Shown here in pieces: positions 5,984-7,938 of a stretch of DNA of 7,938 nt. Made by a program: the position numbers and the translations under genes. The stretch covers positions 1 to 7,938 of the forward strand of contig JAJZIF010000158.1 in assembly GCA_021810735.1 (NCBI GenBank), given 5' to 3'. Under the pieces are notes generated by a model that saw nothing but the letters and a program-made list of their open reading frames with translations, searched no databases and was not told the origin of the DNA. Positions within the stretch are counted from its first letter, which is position 1; each line of letters opens with the position of its first letter. This DNA comes from Acidobacteriota bacterium (GTDB lineage: Bacteria > Acidobacteriota > Terriglobia > Terriglobales > Acidobacteriaceae).

Positions 5984-7099
5984 TTATTCGATCGACGAGG
6001 TGAGCCGAGTAAGCCAACGTTTCAAATCTACGGGCAGCACGGCTTCGAACTCCATCTCTTTGCCCGACTCTGGATGCGTCAGCTTGAGCCGCGCGGCGTG
6101 CAGGAAGTTACGATCGACGGTAATCGCCTGCTGGAGAGCTTCCGTTTTCTGGAGACGTGTGGCGGGAGATTCCAGTTGCGGCAGAATCTGGCGAGGCGCT
6201 CCGTAGAGCGTGTCCCCAACAATGGGATGCCCAATCGAAGAGAGATGGACGCGGATCTGATGGGTGCGCCCGGTTTCGATGTCGACTTCCAGCAGCGTGA
6301 AATGTCCGTAGCGCGACTGGAAACGCTGCTGCACACGGTAATGGGAGATGGCGGTGCGGCCGCCTGCCCGGCGCGTCGTCATGCGTGTGCGCCGCTGCTG
6401 GTCGCGGCTGATGGAGGCATCGAGCGTGCCCCGATCGAGTTTGGCGGCCCCATGGACCAGGGCGATGTAGGTTTTGTGCACGCGACGTGCGGCAAACATG
6501 TCCGCCAACCTGCGATGGGTGCGATCGTCTTTGGCAACGACGATCAGACCGCTGGTCTGTTTATCCAGCCGATGCACGATGCCGGGCCGCAACGGGCCGC
6601 CGGTGGCGGACAAAGTCGCCATGTGGTGCAGCAAAGCATTCACCAGTGTGCCGCGATTGCGTGCGCTGTCGGTCGCGCCCGATCCGGCATGCACCATCAT
6701 TCCGGCCGGTTTATTGATGATGGCCAGGAATGCGTCTTCATAGATCACGTCGAGTGGAATTGCCTCGGGCTCGGCGCGCAGCGGAGCCACGGCGGCGTCA
6801 CCCAGCACGACAACGCTTTCTCCCACGCGCAGTTTGCCGCTGGCCTTCACGGCGCGGACTTCGCCGTCGATGCCGTTGACCGACACGCGACCTTGCTCGA
6901 TCAACTGTTGGACGCGGGCCCGGCTGACTTCCTGCAGTTGCGAGGTCAGGAAATGATCGAGTCGTTGCCCTGCACTCGCTTCCTCCACGCGAAATATCCG
7001 CTGGCTTTCGACTTTTAGTGGGTCGGAGATTTCCTTTCGATCTTTCTCGAAGCTAGGCGCTGGATTTGCATCCTGGATTTGTTTCCGTGCGCGTTTCAT
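5984..7099 (-). CDS. rluD: RluA-family 23S rRNA pseudouridine synthase (RluD-like)
   Basis: A 371-residue cytosolic enzyme that isomerises uridine to pseudouridine in RNA, most likely in 23S rRNA. Residues 1-35 are a basic extension. An S4 RNA-binding domain (about 42-100; AGQRLDHFLTSQL, SRARVQQLIEQGRVSVNG) precedes the catalytic domain, which shows IINKPAGMMVHAG (127-139), the active-site motif HRLDKQTSGL (176-185, catalytic D179), ETGRTHQIRVH (275-285), GDTLYG (295-300) and HAARLKLTHP (334-343). All key motifs are present. S4 plus RluA-type domain is the layout of RluC and RluD. RluD, which modifies the helix 69 loop in Escherichia coli, is the more likely assignment, but the two are hard to separate by eye. 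The ATG overlaps the Lgt-family stop as ATGA and has no ribosome binding site, implying translational coupling. Confidence 0.92.
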   Translation of the reverse strand: MKRARKQIQDANPAPSFEKDRKEISDPLKVESQRIFRVEEASAGQRLDHFLTSQLQEVSRARVQQLIEQGRVSVNGIDGEVRAVKASGKLRVGESVVVLGDAAVAPLRAEPEAIPLDVIYEDAFLAIINKPAGMMVHAGSGATDSARNRGTLVNALLHHMATLSATGGPLRPGIVHRLDKQTSGLIVVAKDDRTHRRLADMFAARRVHKTYIALVHGAAKLDRGTLDASISRDQQRRTRMTTRRAGGRTAISHYRVQQRFQSRYGHFTLLEVDIETGRTHQIRVHLSSIGHPIVGDTLYGAPRQILPQLESPATRLQKTEALQQAITVDRNFLHAARLKLTHPESGKEMEFEAVLPVDLKRWLTRLTSSIE

Positions 7100-7884
7100 G
7101 GAGTGCGCACCCGCGCTGGGCGCTGCTCCAGCAGCAGAATGGCTCCTAGCACCACGAGGAAGAAATCAATCGCCTGCATCAGAGAGAGCGCCCCGCCAAG
7201 TACCAGCAGCCGATTGTCTCCGCGATAGAAATTCAGAAAAAATTCCGCCAGGCCGGAACAAAACATCCATGCACCAGCCAGTTCACCCGGCTGACGGCGA
7301 CGCGGCAGCCACCACAGCAACAATATGCAAAGCGCTAGCTGCACGGCGCAGACATACAGTTGCACTGGCTGGAGTCGGACTTCCAGCGGAGTGCCATTCC
7401 ACATGGCGGCCCATCGGCTATGAAATACGACGCCCCATGGCGCTGAGGTCGGGCGCCCATACTCGCACCCGCCGAAGAAACATCCCAGTGCGAGAATCGA
7501 CTGACCCAGGGCCCAGCCCGGTGCCGCCGCGTCCAAAGTGCCGAGCCACGGCATTCCCTTCCATGTCATATAGAGCAGCCCGGCAGAAATGCCGAGGCCG
7601 AGTTCCGTCAACACCGAATCGACCGTCTGCGGAATTGCGAGGCTGAGCATCAGAAACGGATAGGAAAGAAAATCATGCCAGTGATTGAGGACCAGCAACA
7701 GCTTGGAACCGACGATGGCCGTAAACAGTGCAATCATGCCGGTGTTCCACATGGCGTCGGGAGGGACACGCAGGCGCGCAGCCGCTCGCATGGCAACCAC
7801 AAGCCCCGCCACCAACGCGATGGCGGCAAAAACGCCATACGTGGGAACGCTGACAGGACCGAACGTGAAGAAGCGGGGATACAC
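7096..7884 (-). CDS. Lgt-family membrane protein with degenerate active-site motifs
   Basis: A 262-residue polytopic inner-membrane protein of the Lgt fold. True Lgt moves diacylglycerol from phosphatidylglycerol to the lipobox cysteine of prolipoproteins. Family hallmarks include MYPRFFTFGPVSVPTYG (1-17), IVGSKLLLVLNHW (57-69), GCFFGGCEYGRPT (134-146), VQLY (174-177) and FYRGD (219-223), with about seven hydrophobic segments. Several usually invariant residues differ by eye alignment: the Arg of G-R-x-G (Escherichia coli R143) is A132, the H/Y-G-G motif reads G-L-G near 96-98, HPxQLYE reads QPVQLYV (172-178), and R...E before the last segment reads E214...N218. It may be inactive as an Lgt, or act on another lipid or protein. 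The GTG start fits the conserved N-terminus, but no ribosome binding site precedes it. Gene order and ATGA overlap place it first in a cluster with the pseudouridine synthase gene. Confidence 0.8.
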   Translation of the reverse strand: MYPRFFTFGPVSVPTYGVFAAIALVAGLVVAMRAAARLRVPPDAMWNTGMIALFTAIVGSKLLLVLNHWHDFLSYPFLMLSLAIPQTVDSVLTELGLGISAGLLYMTWKGMPWLGTLDAAAPGWALGQSILALGCFFGGCEYGRPTSAPWGVVFHSRWAAMWNGTPLEVRLQPVQLYVCAVQLALCILLLWWLPRRRQPGELAGAWMFCSGLAEFFLNFYRGDNRLLVLGGALSLMQAIDFFLVVLGAILLLEQRPARVRTP

Positions 7885-7938
7885 AAGAGGAGTAGAACAG
7901 AATCCAGCAGAAAACCAAACTAGAACTCTAGAGGTCTT

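Noticed and set aside
5936..7018. 360-codon plus-strand frame
   Set aside because: It is antisense to the pseudouridine synthase, which has every catalytic motif; long antisense frames are common in GC-rich genes.
7885..7938. Promoter of the Lgt-family/pseudouridine synthase/VWFA cluster
   Set aside because: Only 54 bases are available; a CTAGA/TCTAG inverted repeat is visible, but no convincing -10/-35 pair or ribosome binding site could be identified.

Overview
The window looks like a chromosomal segment of an Acidobacteriota bacterium (class Terriglobia is most likely). The main pointers are a secreted von Willebrand A protein of the kind described as the 'VWFA-related Acidobacterial domain' family, a DUF4136 protein and a DUF5715 protein, two families common in that phylum, and intergenic hairpins with CTGAA/CTAAA loops. 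The genes of the right half have GC-rich third codon positions. The left third is more mixed and reads like an accessory region. Taxonomy is inferred from recalled family knowledge, not from a search.

Layout. Positions 1-131 hold the edge of a minus-strand reading frame cut off by a stop, probably a remnant. A minus-strand SAM-dependent methyltransferase follows (218-1174), best started at a GTG behind a GGAGG. A gene-free 947-base stretch comes next; it contains copy 1 of a small inverted-repeat element (1540-1679) and, near its right end, a strong hairpin serving the next gene. A divergent pair follows: a DUF4136 envelope protein on minus (2122-2739) and a secreted DUF5715 protein with M15-peptidase-like metal-binding motifs on plus (3016-4353). 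Copy 2 of the element (4350-4759) abuts the latter gene so closely that its stop codon lies in the element's terminal repeat. Copy 2 is expanded by 269 bases of hairpin-rich, nested repeat DNA. A second, unrelated 107-base structured inverted-repeat element (4761-4867) follows immediately.

The right half is a minus-strand cluster that reads from right to left: an Lgt-family membrane protein (7096-7884), an RluD-type 23S rRNA pseudouridine synthase (5984-7099; ATGA overlap with the Lgt gene) and the VWFA protein (4870-5949; 34 bases after the synthase). These three are probably co-transcribed, but their functions do not form an obvious pathway. The Lgt homologue lacks several residues regarded as essential for prolipoprotein diacylglyceryl transfer, so its activity is doubtful.

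No defence system, CRISPR array, tRNA, rRNA or complete transposase gene is visible. The most interesting features are the non-coding elements: a pair of non-autonomous mobile elements in direct orientation around the DUF4136/DUF5715 pair, the stop codon supplied by one of them, the nested hairpin array, the branched 107-base element, and the motif-degenerate Lgt homologue.
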